NCBI RefSeq assembly: GCF_039634365.2
Contig: NZ_CP155079.2
Span: 1,178,001 to 1,242,000 of the forward strand
Source of the DNA: Mucilaginibacter sp. PAMB04168
Lineage (GTDB): Bacteria; Bacteroidota; Bacteroidia; Sphingobacteriales; Sphingobacteriaceae
DNA length: 64,000 nt
Direction: 5' to 3'
Under the pieces are notes generated by a model. The model was not told where the DNA came from. It worked only from the letters and a program-made list of their open reading frames with translations, and did no database searches. Numbering within the stretch: position 1 is the stretch's first letter; each line of letters begins with the position of its first letter. Both the position numbers and the translations under genes were made by a program. This document shows, piece after piece, positions 35,772-44,961 of this stretch.

Positions 35772-37586
35772 TTATGAAGCGCTATCAGCCTTGTCGCCCC
35801 TTAATATTCTGAAATGTTTACGGGCGTTCCCAATCCATACACTGCCCGGGTAATCGGTAATAATTTTTTGAAAATACGTTTTGGCCGCTTCCTTGTCATT
35901 AAGCTGTTCTTCATAAATGGTGCCCAGCATGTACACCGCATCGTCGGCCCAAAGGTCGGCAGGATGATTGGCCACAATCTCCTTTAAATTTACCGCAGCA
36001 GCTTGGTATTCCTTCTTTTGCAGAAATAACCGGGCTTTGGCCATCAATATATCATCCTGTAAGGCATTGCCTGGAAATTTCTTGTCAATACTATCCAGTG
36101 TAAGCATAGCTTTATTGGGCTGCTCGGCAAAAATCAGCAGATCGGCCCGCGCGTACAATTTTAAGGCGTTGCCAGCGGTGTCGGCCACCAGGTTATCGGC
36201 TATCAACAAAGATAAATTAAGCGCATCATTAGCGATTAATTGTGAGGTGGCAGCTTTTAAAACGTTCAACTGCCCTTTAGCCCATTTAAAATCGCCGGTG
36301 TAGTAGGAGAGTTTAGCATTGCGGTAGTTAGCATCCTGCGCCATCGGCGTGCCGGCGTACGCCTTTTCTACCTGGCTGTAAATCAAGGTAGCTTCCCAGG
36401 GCTGGTTGTTTATCAGGTAAACGTCGCCCAAATCCAGCTTGCAACCGGCCATCAGCTGCGGGCGCAGGGTTTTAATGTTTACCGCTTCTTCGAGCAATTT
36501 TTGCGCTTCATTAAGCTTGTGCAGTTTAAACGCTTGCAGGTTAGCCAGCTTTTGCATGGCAAAGGCAGTATTGGCTGTACGGCCAAATTCGGTCAGTAAA
36601 TCAGTGTAATCTTTTTCCAGACTCAGCAAATCTTCTTGTACGTACTTCCCGGATGTTATCTTTAGGTTTTTGGTATTAACCAGTTCTATTTTTGAAGGTA
36701 TATAAAGCTCATCGGTACGGGTGTTTTTAGTGAGGAGGTATTCATAGCCTCGTATAGCGGCATCATAAGCGCCGTTAGCTACCAGCGTTTGGCAAAGGTC
36801 AAATACATCATTACCGTTATTGCTTTGCCTGCGGTTAAGCGCTATAGCCTGGTTTAACGCCTGGTCATATTCTTTTTGTTGCAGGTACTGCCAGGTAAGC
36901 AAATTGGTATAAATAATTTGCTGCGGGTCTTTTTGCAGGCGTTTTAACAGGGCCACACGCAGTAAGTCGTAATCGGCTTCGCCCTGGTACACGGTGGCCA
37001 GCGTATTTTGCGCCTGGTTAAAGTACATAGGATTTACCGTGAGCAGGTTCAGGTATTCTTCAGTTAAAGCGGCTTTATCGCGTTTTATGCGGTAAAGGCT
37101 AATAAGTTCCATGGCAAACAACTGCTCGTTTTGTAATTGCTTGCGGCCTTGTTGCAATATCTTAATAGCCAGGTCAAAGTTTTCGGCCTGGTAAAACTGG
37201 GTGGCCAGGGCACTGATAGCACCGGGTTGGGCGGGCAGCTTTTTAACCAGATCGCTGTATACATCGTTAGCTTTATCGGCACGGCCTTGTTCAGTATAAA
37301 TTTTACCCAGCGTTATGGCGTACTGATTTTCTGCGGGATATTTGCGCATCATTTTTTTAGCTGCGCTTTCGGCCTCATCAAACTTCTTTAAGCCAATGAG
37401 GTTATCCGTGTACAACGAAAAGTAAGTTTCGTTATCCTGCTTATAAAGCCGCTGGTAAATATCGGCCGCTTTTTGAAGTTCGCCGTTTGATGTATACTGC
37501 CTGGCCAACTGCAGATCCTTATCCTGCGCATGCAGGCTTGTGGATAATGCCAGGAGTAAAACAATAAGCCAAAAGCTATACTTCAT
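35772..37586 (-). CDS. Periplasmic tetratricopeptide-repeat protein
   Basis: The 604-residue protein has a signal peptide (MKYSFWLIVLLLALSTSLHAQ). The rest is a helical solenoid: TPR-like pairs run from about residue 30 to the end, for example LARQYTSNGELQKAADIYQR, AITLGKIYTEQGRADKANDV and AVYMLGTIYEEQLNDKEAAK near the C-terminus. It probably acts as a scaffold in the periplasm. The C-terminal pattern (DYPGSVWIGNARKHFRILRG) is like YbgF/BamD-style TPR proteins. The partner is unknown. It heads a run of three minus-strand genes with DUF4286 and rfbC. Confidence 0.87.
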   Translation of the reverse strand: MKYSFWLIVLLLALSTSLHAQDKDLQLARQYTSNGELQKAADIYQRLYKQDNETYFSLYTDNLIGLKKFDEAESAAKKMMRKYPAENQYAITLGKIYTEQGRADKANDVYSDLVKKLPAQPGAISALATQFYQAENFDLAIKILQQGRKQLQNEQLFAMELISLYRIKRDKAALTEEYLNLLTVNPMYFNQAQNTLATVYQGEADYDLLRVALLKRLQKDPQQIIYTNLLTWQYLQQKEYDQALNQAIALNRRQSNNGNDVFDLCQTLVANGAYDAAIRGYEYLLTKNTRTDELYIPSKIELVNTKNLKITSGKYVQEDLLSLEKDYTDLLTEFGRTANTAFAMQKLANLQAFKLHKLNEAQKLLEEAVNIKTLRPQLMAGCKLDLGDVYLINNQPWEATLIYSQVEKAYAGTPMAQDANYRNAKLSYYTGDFKWAKGQLNVLKAATSQLIANDALNLSLLIADNLVADTAGNALKLYARADLLIFAEQPNKAMLTLDSIDKKFPGNALQDDILMAKARLFLQKKEYQAAAVNLKEIVANHPADLWADDAVYMLGTIYEEQLNDKEAAKTYFQKIITDYPGSVWIGNARKHFRILRGDKADSAS

Positions 37587-37740
37587 GTTACCAAAAATAA
37601 TAAATTGCGGGCGTAGCCAGTTATATATTTACCAATAGTTTATGCCTTTACTAACGGGTAAAATTATAGTGACATTGTTAAGCAGACAATATAATTTATC
37701 TAATTTGACCTGATTGAAAAAGCAGGAGACTGATTACACT

Positions 37741-39627
37741 ATGTTAAGCCGTTTAAAGTTTGTGCTCATATTGATACTCGCGCTGGCGTTTTCGTGCCGG
37801 CAAAAAGAACAGAGGCAGATTCCGATACGTGATTTTTTTAAAACGCCAGAGAAAAGTTTCTTCAAAATATCGCCTGATGGTCAGTACTTATCTTACCTAA
37901 AACCATATAAAGATAAGCAAAATCTGTTCATCCAGTCGCTGGCCGATGGTAAGGAGCGAATGGCTACCTCATTTACCGATAATTCAGTTCGCGATTACTT
38001 TTGGACCTACAATAACCAACTCGTATTTAACCAGGACTTAACCGAGGCCGATGAGTTTAAAATGTATGCCCTGGATGTAAACACGCTGCAAACCCGTACG
38101 CTGCTTACGCAAACCAAAACCCGTATTAAGTTGCTCAACCGTAGCCGTAAACAGCCAGATGTGGTTACCATTATTATGAATAAGCGCAACCCTGCCAATT
38201 TTGACGTTTATCATCTGAACATTAAAACCGGAGCGCTTGACCTGTATATTCCTAACCCGGGCAATATTACCGAATGGTACCCCGATAATGATGGTAAGAT
38301 ACGTTTAGCCAAAGCATCAGATGGGGTTGATGAAACCATATTATACCGGGCAAATGAGCTTTCGCCGTTCAAAGCCATTATTAAAAATAATTTCAAAAAC
38401 CGGGTAGATCCTATAGCTATAACATTGGGTGGAAAATCTTTCTACGCCGTATCTAACGTGAACAGGGATAAAACAGCCTTGGTTGAGATTAATGCCGAAA
38501 ACGGCCGCGAAGAGAAAGTGGTTTATGCAGGCAGCAAGGCCGATATAATGGATGTTGGTTACTCGCGTAATAAGCACCGCCTGGAGTATGCGGGTTGGGA
38601 AGACGATAAACCACATAAGTATTTTCTGAACAATGAAGCCAAGAGCATTTATGCCGATCTGAAGCAGAAGATCAAAGGCGGCATTATTCGCTTCGTTGAC
38701 CGTGATACGGCCGAGGCCAAGTACATCATTAATAGCTATACCGACCGTAACCCGGGTACATATTATATGTATGAACGCAGTGGCGGCAAACTAACCCAGT
38801 TAAGCAACTTAAATACCAGCATAAAACCGGGCGAGCTTTGTGTAATGAAGCCCGTGGCTTACAAAGCCAGTGATGGGATGCTGATTAACGGCTACCTTAC
38901 GTTGCCACTAGGTGATAAAGCAGAAAACTTACCGCTGATAGTAATGCCGCACGATGGGCCATGGAGCCGTAATGTTTGGGGCTATAATGCCGAAGTACAG
39001 TTTTTGGCCAACCGGGGTTACGCCGTGTTTCAAGCCAACTACCGGGGTTCTACCGGTTACGGCAAAGCGTTTATGAGTGCCGGTTTTAAACAGGTGGGTG
39101 GCAAAATGCAAAGCGATTTGAGTGATGGCGTGAAATGGCTTATTGACCAAAAAGTTGCCGACCCTAAAAGGGTGGCCATTATGGGCGCCCGCTTTGGTGG
39201 ATTTTCGGCCTTGTACGGTATCTCATTTAATCCCAAACTTTATAATTGTGCGGTGGTGCAGTACGGGCTTATTAACTTTTTTACTTATCTAAAAGATATA
39301 CCTCCGTTTTTTAAGCCACGCCTTCAAATGACTTATGAAATGGTGGGCAATCCCGAAACAGATGCCAAAATGTTCAGGGATATATCGCCGGTTTTTCACA
39401 CCGATAAAATTAAGGCTCCTTTACTCATCTTTCAGGGTGCTAAAGACCCACGGGCTAACATCAGCGAGCTTAACCAGTTTGTGCGCGAGCTGCAAAAGCG
39501 TAACGTACCAGTTGAGTATGTACTTAAGGAAAATGAACGTATGTTCTTTAAAAGCGAGCATAACCGTATGGATATGTACGAAAGGATTGAAAAGTTTTTG
39601 AACAGCAACATGAAAGTTAAGCCCTAA
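37741..39627 (+). CDS. S9 (prolyl oligopeptidase) family protein without catalytic Ser and His
   Basis: I start at ATG 37741, which gives a lipoprotein signal (MLSRLKFVLILILALAFSC); TTG 37714 adds nine residues. A beta-propeller (about 25-360) precedes the alpha/beta-hydrolase domain. The domain keeps VMPHDGPWSRNVWGYNAEVQ, NRGYAVFQANYRGSTGYGK and GAKDPRAN (Asp569). The nucleophile elbow, normally GxSxGG, reads GARFGGFS with Arg484. The usual EGHGF His motif reads ENERMF with Arg600. These are in-frame substitutions in a well-conserved protein, so it is probably a pseudopeptidase kept for binding. A two-component system follows after 6 bases. Confidence 0.88.
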   Translation: MLSRLKFVLILILALAFSCRQKEQRQIPIRDFFKTPEKSFFKISPDGQYLSYLKPYKDKQNLFIQSLADGKERMATSFTDNSVRDYFWTYNNQLVFNQDLTEADEFKMYALDVNTLQTRTLLTQTKTRIKLLNRSRKQPDVVTIIMNKRNPANFDVYHLNIKTGALDLYIPNPGNITEWYPDNDGKIRLAKASDGVDETILYRANELSPFKAIIKNNFKNRVDPIAITLGGKSFYAVSNVNRDKTALVEINAENGREEKVVYAGSKADIMDVGYSRNKHRLEYAGWEDDKPHKYFLNNEAKSIYADLKQKIKGGIIRFVDRDTAEAKYIINSYTDRNPGTYYMYERSGGKLTQLSNLNTSIKPGELCVMKPVAYKASDGMLINGYLTLPLGDKAENLPLIVMPHDGPWSRNVWGYNAEVQFLANRGYAVFQANYRGSTGYGKAFMSAGFKQVGGKMQSDLSDGVKWLIDQKVADPKRVAIMGARFGGFSALYGISFNPKLYNCAVVQYGLINFFTYLKDIPPFFKPRLQMTYEMVGNPETDAKMFRDISPVFHTDKIKAPLLIFQGAKDPRANISELNQFVRELQKRNVPVEYVLKENERMFFKSEHNRMDMYERIEKFLNSNMKVKP

Positions 39628-39633
39628 CTTATC

Positions 39634-41268
39634 ATGCCCATGAAAGCGCATAATACAGTTTATCAAAAAAACTTCTCGCTTATTGCAGCTTTTTTGATTC
39701 TTATATCCATTACTTTAGTTGTAGCGCTGGTTATTGCTTACAACTTTACCTACCGGTATGTGGAAAATGAATTCAATTCGCGCAAATTGGATGTGCTGGA
39801 ACAAACTATTAAGCCTTATAACGATTTTTTTCAGAACCGCATACCCGAAATAACCTCTTATCAAGGCTTTTTGGATTCATCATCTGCGGCCAATTATGCC
39901 CGTTCGGTATTTCAGGATTATCCATTTGTGAAACTGATCAGGTATGATGAGATAGCTATTGGCAGCCGGGCTGGCAGCGGTATGGGCATATCGGTTAAAG
40001 CTGTTTATGAATACCAAACGGGTAAGAACGGTATAATTGGAGCCAGGCAGCGTGTAAATGCCGACGATGTGGATTTCAGAACCATGGCGGCCAAGTTTAA
40101 TTACTACATCGTTCAGGCTGATACTTCACGCGTGCCCAGTCAGGATGAGGTATACCGTACCTTTTATGATGTAAGACCCAGCAAGATCAGCTACCTCAAC
40201 ATCCCGCGTCGCGAAGACATAAAAATTTACCGCGAACTGCAAAAGGGCAGAAATACGGCCGCTTACTATAAGCATAACATGATGACGTTTATGCTGGATG
40301 TTTACACCATAAAGCTAAGAAATACGCATCCGGAGCTGTATCAGCATATATCCGTACAACCCGTAGTGTACGATCCGCTGAATAATGATAAAAACGAACT
40401 GCGAACAGAGGTAGCTTTCCCGGGTGCCTTTGCCGATTATAAGTTATACTTCCAGTCGGCTAAAGGGCATTTATCGGATGAGATTAACCGCCGGTTCATG
40501 CCAACAGGTGCTATTGTGTTGTTGATTTATGTTTTTTTGGTTTTAATCGGCTGGCTTATTTACAGGAACCTTAACGTTAACCTCAAGCTGTTCAAGCTTC
40601 AGTACGACTTTATAAACAACTTTACACACGAGTTTAAAACACCGGTGAGCGTAATAAAAATAGCCGGCTCCAACCTGCGGGGCGAAGGCGAGCTAACCGA
40701 GCGGCAACGCAAGCATTACGGTAAAATACTGGATGAGGAAGCCGATAAGCTAAATGAGCTGATGAACAAGCTGCTCTCGTTTACGCAGATCGAGAACCGG
40801 TCTATCAAGTTGAATAAGGAAGAGATTAATCTGGACCAGTTTGTTCAGAAATACATTAATACTTTTAGCATTAAGTATCCTGATTTTGAAATGGGGTACA
40901 AGGTTGAGGGTATTTATAACTTTTATACCGACCCGGTGCTGATGGGCAGTATTTTTCAAAATCTGATAGAAAATGCTTATAAATATTCTAATCCCGGGCA
41001 AAAAGAGTTATTTATAAGTATTGGTTACGAAAAGCGTAATATTGTTTTTTCGTTTGCCGATAAGGGTATTGGCATACCTAAAGACGAGATTAACAATATA
41101 TTTAAAAAGTTTTACCGCATCGAGAATCAGTATAACCAGAACGGAAGCGTTGGCCTGGGTTTGGCTTTTTGTAAAGAACTGGTTAACTTTATGAACGGAG
41201 ATTTGCAGGTAAAGAGTAAAGTAAATGAAGGCTCGGAGTTTATAGTAACCTTGCCTTACGAAAATTAG
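39634..41268 (+). CDS. Sensor histidine kinase
   Basis: The 544-residue membrane kinase has TM1 (near 13-37) and TM2 (near 288-311), with a large periplasmic sensor of about 250 residues that I cannot assign to a family. The cytoplasmic part has the H-box NNFTHEFKTPVSVIK (His332), N-box FQNLIENAYKYS, G1 FADKGIGIPKDE and G2 GSVGLGLAFCKELV. It is therefore intact and should phosphorylate the adjacent response regulator. It starts 6 bases after the S9-like gene and ends 3 bases before the regulator. Confidence 0.95.
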   Translation: MPMKAHNTVYQKNFSLIAAFLILISITLVVALVIAYNFTYRYVENEFNSRKLDVLEQTIKPYNDFFQNRIPEITSYQGFLDSSSAANYARSVFQDYPFVKLIRYDEIAIGSRAGSGMGISVKAVYEYQTGKNGIIGARQRVNADDVDFRTMAAKFNYYIVQADTSRVPSQDEVYRTFYDVRPSKISYLNIPRREDIKIYRELQKGRNTAAYYKHNMMTFMLDVYTIKLRNTHPELYQHISVQPVVYDPLNNDKNELRTEVAFPGAFADYKLYFQSAKGHLSDEINRRFMPTGAIVLLIYVFLVLIGWLIYRNLNVNLKLFKLQYDFINNFTHEFKTPVSVIKIAGSNLRGEGELTERQRKHYGKILDEEADKLNELMNKLLSFTQIENRSIKLNKEEINLDQFVQKYINTFSIKYPDFEMGYKVEGIYNFYTDPVLMGSIFQNLIENAYKYSNPGQKELFISIGYEKRNIVFSFADKGIGIPKDEINNIFKKFYRIENQYNQNGSVGLGLAFCKELVNFMNGDLQVKSKVNEGSEFIVTLPYEN

Positions 41269-41271
41269 ATC

Positions 41272-41961
41272 ATGAACACAGAAATTAAGATTGCCCTGGT
41301 TGAGGATGACGAGAACTTACGCTTTTTGGTAGCGGAGCGTTTAGAGAGCGAAGGTTACAAAGTACTGGAGGCTGCCAATGGTAATGATGCCGAAAAGATA
41401 ATACTCGAAAATACACCTGATATTGTATTGCTGGATTGGATGCTGCCTGGTATACAGGGTTCTGAAGTTTGCAGCAATATACGCCAAAAGGGTTTTGATA
41501 AGCTGGTAATTATGATGACGGCTAAGGCGCAGGATATAGACAAGATCGAAGCCTATAATTTCGGCGTGTCCGATTATATCACCAAACCATTCAATATGGA
41601 TGTACTGGTGGCCATGATTGATAACAAGATCAAGTTCTCGTTAAACAACGATAAATCCGAAGTGCACCGCTTTGCAGATATGGAGCATCATCCTAATACG
41701 CACTTGCTGGTAAAAGCTGGTAAAAAAGTTGAGCTGACTATTCTGGAAAACCGCATTTTGCTTTACTTTCTGAAAAACAGAAACAAGGTAATTAACCGCG
41801 AAGAGCTCATGATGGAAGTATGGGGCTACAACGCTGATGTAAATACCCGTACGCTTGATATGCACATTGTTCGCTTACGCAAAAAGATAGAAAACAACCC
41901 CGATTCGCCCCAGTACCTGCAGACTGTTAGAGGAGTAGGGTATAAGTTTGCTTACGAATAG
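41272..41961 (+). CDS. OmpR-family response regulator
   Basis: The 229-residue protein has a receiver domain (acceptor Asp55 in DIVLLDWMLPG, Lys in YITKPFN) and an OmpR/PhoB winged-helix domain (LLYFLKNRNKVINREELMME, MHIVRLRKKIE, VRGVGYKFAYE). It is the partner of the kinase 3 bases upstream. Targets are not shown, but the S9-like lipoprotein is in the same likely operon. Confidence 0.95.
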   Translation: MNTEIKIALVEDDENLRFLVAERLESEGYKVLEAANGNDAEKIILENTPDIVLLDWMLPGIQGSEVCSNIRQKGFDKLVIMMTAKAQDIDKIEAYNFGVSDYITKPFNMDVLVAMIDNKIKFSLNNDKSEVHRFADMEHHPNTHLLVKAGKKVELTILENRILLYFLKNRNKVINREELMMEVWGYNADVNTRTLDMHIVRLRKKIENNPDSPQYLQTVRGVGYKFAYE

Positions 41962-41968
41962 GGGAGGT

Positions 41969-42000
41969 TCCGTGAGAGATGATTAAGCATCTCTCACGGA
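41969..42000. terminator. Hairpin between convergent genes
   Basis: TCCGTGAGAGATG (41969-41981) pairs perfectly with CATCTCTCACGGA (41988-42000) around a 6-base loop. It lies between the response-regulator stop and the stop of the minus-strand methyltransferase. It lacks a T run. Confidence 0.6.
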
Positions 42001-42014
42001 GCTGTAACGTCTAC

Positions 42015-42635
42015 TTAAAAGCGCTTATACACACTGCTCAATATAAACTTTCCGTAAAAAGTTTTCTTGTCTATTTCTTCATACTCATAGCGCTTAAAGC
42101 ATGCTTTTACATCGGGGAGCTGCCTTACCTCTACAGCACTCCATATTTTAAAAAAAACATACATCGTTGTTAGCATTAACCTTTGCCATAAAGGGCCGGT
42201 AAGCTGAAAATCGGTGTTCAACCATAAGCCCCGTGGCTTTAGATGCTGGTGTATCTTGGAGAAGGCATACGATAAATCTTGTTCAGAAAAATTATCAAAA
42301 AGAAAGGCTGTTATCACAACGTCAAAAGATCGATCAAGACTATAGTGCTGTATATCTGCTTCAATAAAACGCACCTCGTTTTGGGCCGTATTTCTTTTAC
42401 GTGATAGCGCTAACATGTTGGCCGAAATCTCGATGTAAGTAATCTGTAAACCTGCGGGGTGCAAGCGGGTAAGCCTTTCCAGTATTTCGCCTGTTCCGCC
42501 GCCAATGATCAGGATGTTGCTTTGAGGTTCGATGAGCTTCAGGAAATATTCCTGCGCGCTCATTTGAGCCTGCCCAAATACCAGTTTTGATAAGCGCTCG
42601 TAAAACCAGGTAGTGTTATCATAGTTGGCAGCCAT
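42015..42635 (-). CDS. SAM-dependent methyltransferase
   Basis: ATG 42635 is one base past the stop of the upstream gene; a TTG at 42644 is an alternative. The 206-residue protein has a good SAM motif (NILIIGGGTGEILERL), then ITYIEISANMLALSRKR for the acidic loop and RSFDVVITAFLFDNFSEQDL for motif IV. The C-terminus is hydrophobic (PLWQRLMLTTMYVFFKIWSA), as in membrane-associated methyltransferases. The substrate is unknown. The neighbouring UbiA-like gene suggests a lipid or quinone-like compound, which is inference. Confidence 0.87.
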   Translation of the reverse strand: MAANYDNTTWFYERLSKLVFGQAQMSAQEYFLKLIEPQSNILIIGGGTGEILERLTRLHPAGLQITYIEISANMLALSRKRNTAQNEVRFIEADIQHYSLDRSFDVVITAFLFDNFSEQDLSYAFSKIHQHLKPRGLWLNTDFQLTGPLWQRLMLTTMYVFFKIWSAVEVRQLPDVKACFKRYEYEEIDKKTFYGKFILSSVYKRF

Positions 42636-42636
42636 A

Positions 42637-43512
42637 TTAAGCAAGCTTAAATAATACCAGCGCTACGTATTGCAGTATCAGTACGCCATCCAAGTAAAAA
42701 AAGTAGTAGTACTCGTTACGTTTCCAGGTCGATTTAAAAATAAGCCACCCGGTTAATATGGCTACAGCTGTTAATGCGTAAAAATCGCTCGTGATCCGGT
42801 AGTTGCGAAGCAGTAACAGCAACAGGATGTGCCCGGCCAGTAGGAACTGGCAAAATAAATAAGCCTTTTTTTCGCCAAAAGCTACCGGGATGGTTTTTAA
42901 GCCGGCTATACGGTCCTGAAAGAGATCGCGTATGTCAAAAGGAACCGTAAGGGCGGCAATGAACAAGAAGCGTTTGGCTAAAATAATCCAGGTGCTGCCG
43001 GCCGGTATGTAGGCATGTGTTGTATCTTGTGCCTCAAATATAGGCAACAGCACACAGCTTAATGTCCAAACCAGGGTAATTAATATAGCCTTTAATCCCG
43101 GTACATTTCTAAGGCCAGATTTACGCCCTTTGTTGGCGAATAAAGGCAAGCCATACCCAAATGATAATGCCGCCAAGCCTATCAATAATATTTTTGATGA
43201 AGTGGCTAACAGGAAGAACAGTGGAATTAAAGACAGCAAAGCAGCAATGGTGATAGTAACCATTAAGTGATGATGCTTGAAAAACCATCGCACCCGCTTA
43301 TAAGGTGAGTTTTGTGGTTGCTTGGGGCGGATAATTAATATGCAGAAATTATACAGCCCTAACGTAGACGCAAAGAGCAAGGCCAGTACAGGGTACACCG
43401 GCTTGGCGCCTACAATATGAAAAGTAACCAGCCCCTGCGCTACGGCACAAAGCGCCATAAACACATTGCTAAACAGCAAAGCATCAAAGGCGGCTTGTAC
43501 AAACTTTTTCAT
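42637..43512 (-). CDS. UbiA-like polytopic membrane protein, first metal motif missing
   Basis: The start ATG 43512 gives MKKFVQAAFDALLFSNVFMA. The 291-residue protein has about eight membrane helices. The second UbiA motif is kept (DIRDLFQDRIAGLKTIPVAF), but where NDxxDxxxD is expected in helix 2-3 the sequence is LGLYNFCILIIRPKQPQNSP. The prenyl-diphosphate site therefore looks incomplete. It may be a divergent family member or a non-catalytic relative. It forms a likely operon with the methyltransferase and maybe the upstream phosphoesterase. Confidence 0.75.
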   Translation of the reverse strand: MKKFVQAAFDALLFSNVFMALCAVAQGLVTFHIVGAKPVYPVLALLFASTLGLYNFCILIIRPKQPQNSPYKRVRWFFKHHHLMVTITIAALLSLIPLFFLLATSSKILLIGLAALSFGYGLPLFANKGRKSGLRNVPGLKAILITLVWTLSCVLLPIFEAQDTTHAYIPAGSTWIILAKRFLFIAALTVPFDIRDLFQDRIAGLKTIPVAFGEKKAYLFCQFLLAGHILLLLLLRNYRITSDFYALTAVAILTGWLIFKSTWKRNEYYYFFYLDGVLILQYVALVLFKLA

Positions 43513-43577
43513 TATTGATGCAATGATAAGCAAGCCGCTTTTGTTTAGAAAGAAATTAAGGGGAAAAGTATCTTTTA

Positions 43578-44858
43578 TTAAGATTTATGTTGTAGTGGAT
43601 CAGGTCCGGCCTTTAATTCAAAAATAGTAATCTCCGGCAAAATACCTACCCGGCCCGGATAACCTAAAAAGCCGTAACCAACATTTACGTACAACTGTTG
43701 GTTGCCCTCATGGTACAAGCCGGCCCATTCTTTATAAACAAACTGGATGGGGCTCCACTGAAAATGTTCGGTTTGTACGCCAAATTGCATGCCATGCGTA
43801 TGGCCCGAAAACATCACGTCGACCTGCGGATAATGTGGTAATACCTGTGCGCGCCAGTGCGAAGGGTCATGCGAGAGGAGGAGCTTAACCGGTAAATCGT
43901 CGGTATTTTCCAGCGCCTCATCCAACTTGCCGTATTTAGGGAAACGGCTTAAGGCTCCCCAGTTCTCTACTCCTAAAATGCCAATTTCTTCGCCATCTAC
44001 TTTTAGCCGGCGGTTTTCATTCCGCAGCAAATCCCAGCCCATATTTTTGTGAGTAACCAGTAAATCGTTAAAGTTTTTTTGCTTTGCGGCTAAGCTTGGC
44101 CAGTCTTTGTAATCACCATAGTCGTGGTTGCCCAGGCTGGAGTAAACGCCCAGGGGAGCTTTCACTTTGGCAAAAATGTCTTGATAATTACGCATTTCAC
44201 TGCTCACAGTATTGACCAGGTCGCCAGTAAAGAAAATAAAATCTGGCTTTTCGCCCAATAACATTTCTACTCCGCCCAAAACAGCTTTTTTATTGTAAAA
44301 GCTGCCCGAGTGGATATCTGATAGTTGCCCCAGCTTTATGCCGTCGAAAGCTTTAGGCAAATGAGGCAAGTAGAGTGTGCGCCGCTTTACCTGGTAATTG
44401 TATACGCCGTTCACAATGCCATAAGTTAAACCAGCCAGCGGCAAAGATCCGGCAATTAAACCGGCCTTCAACAAGAACTCCGACCGCGTTATATTATCGG
44501 GCTTAGGCTGGCTTGCCGGAAACTCGGGCTCGGGCTTATGGCGTTTGTGTGCCCACCAGAGTGATAAGCGACGTATATCGTCAACCAGTAAAAATAGTAA
44601 AAAGCATACTTTGCAAAACAGGGTTAAAAAGAAAAGCAACAGCACAGCACCTTTAAAGCCTAAATTGAATTTTAGAAACACACTGGCTATTACACCTGCA
44701 ACTAGCAGTAATGAGAACACCCAGTATAACACTAAAAAGCTTTTAGCCTGTATAAAGCGCCACTTTTTAAAGCCCTCGCGCAAGCCATTGGTGATATAAA
44801 TATCAGCCAGGAGTAGGCCAATGCAAATTATAATTAAAGTAGGGGCTTGTCCCTGCAT
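43578..44858 (-). CDS. Membrane-anchored metallophosphoesterase
   Basis: The start ATG 44858 gives MQGQAPTLIIICIGLLLADI; an earlier in-frame codon would begin inside a terminator hairpin. The 426-residue protein has three N-terminal membrane helices within about the first 100 residues, a short cytoplasmic loop, a fourth helix near 140 and then a phosphoesterase domain: LGQLSDIHSGSFY, FFTGDLVNT, SSLGNHDYGDY, LLLSHDPSHW, FSGHTHGMQFG. This layout is that of YkuE/YaeI-like enzymes. The substrate, perhaps a lipid or UDP-sugar ester, is not identified. Confidence 0.88.
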   Translation of the reverse strand: MQGQAPTLIIICIGLLLADIYITNGLREGFKKWRFIQAKSFLVLYWVFSLLLVAGVIASVFLKFNLGFKGAVLLLFFLTLFCKVCFLLFLLVDDIRRLSLWWAHKRHKPEPEFPASQPKPDNITRSEFLLKAGLIAGSLPLAGLTYGIVNGVYNYQVKRRTLYLPHLPKAFDGIKLGQLSDIHSGSFYNKKAVLGGVEMLLGEKPDFIFFTGDLVNTVSSEMRNYQDIFAKVKAPLGVYSSLGNHDYGDYKDWPSLAAKQKNFNDLLVTHKNMGWDLLRNENRRLKVDGEEIGILGVENWGALSRFPKYGKLDEALENTDDLPVKLLLSHDPSHWRAQVLPHYPQVDVMFSGHTHGMQFGVQTEHFQWSPIQFVYKEWAGLYHEGNQQLYVNVGYGFLGYPGRVGILPEITIFELKAGPDPLQHKS

Positions 44859-44886
44859 GTGATGGTATGAAATTATAAGTATCAAA

Positions 44887-44915
44887 ACAGCCCCCTGCCA
44901 AAGGCAGGGGGCTGT
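44887..44915 (-). terminator. Strong GC hairpin terminator after the MoxR gene
   Basis: ACAGCCCCCTGCC (44887-44899) pairs perfectly with GGCAGGGGGCTGT (44903-44915) around a 3-base loop. On the minus strand TTTTG follows. It ends the MoxR/VWA transcript just upstream of the phosphoesterase start. Confidence 0.8.
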
Positions 44916-44961
44916 GCAAATGTATTAAATTCTCGCTTCAGGAATACCTCGTAAAGAGGTA

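Noticed and set aside
37741..39627. Pseudogene call for the S9-like gene
   Set aside because: The frame is full length with an intact signal and fold; only the catalytic residues differ, by in-frame substitutions. That suggests a pseudoenzyme, not decay.
44859..44885. Start of the 43578 phosphoesterase at 44885
   Set aside because: It would place the start codon next to the terminator hairpin at 44887-44915; ATG 44858 gives a natural membrane N-terminus.
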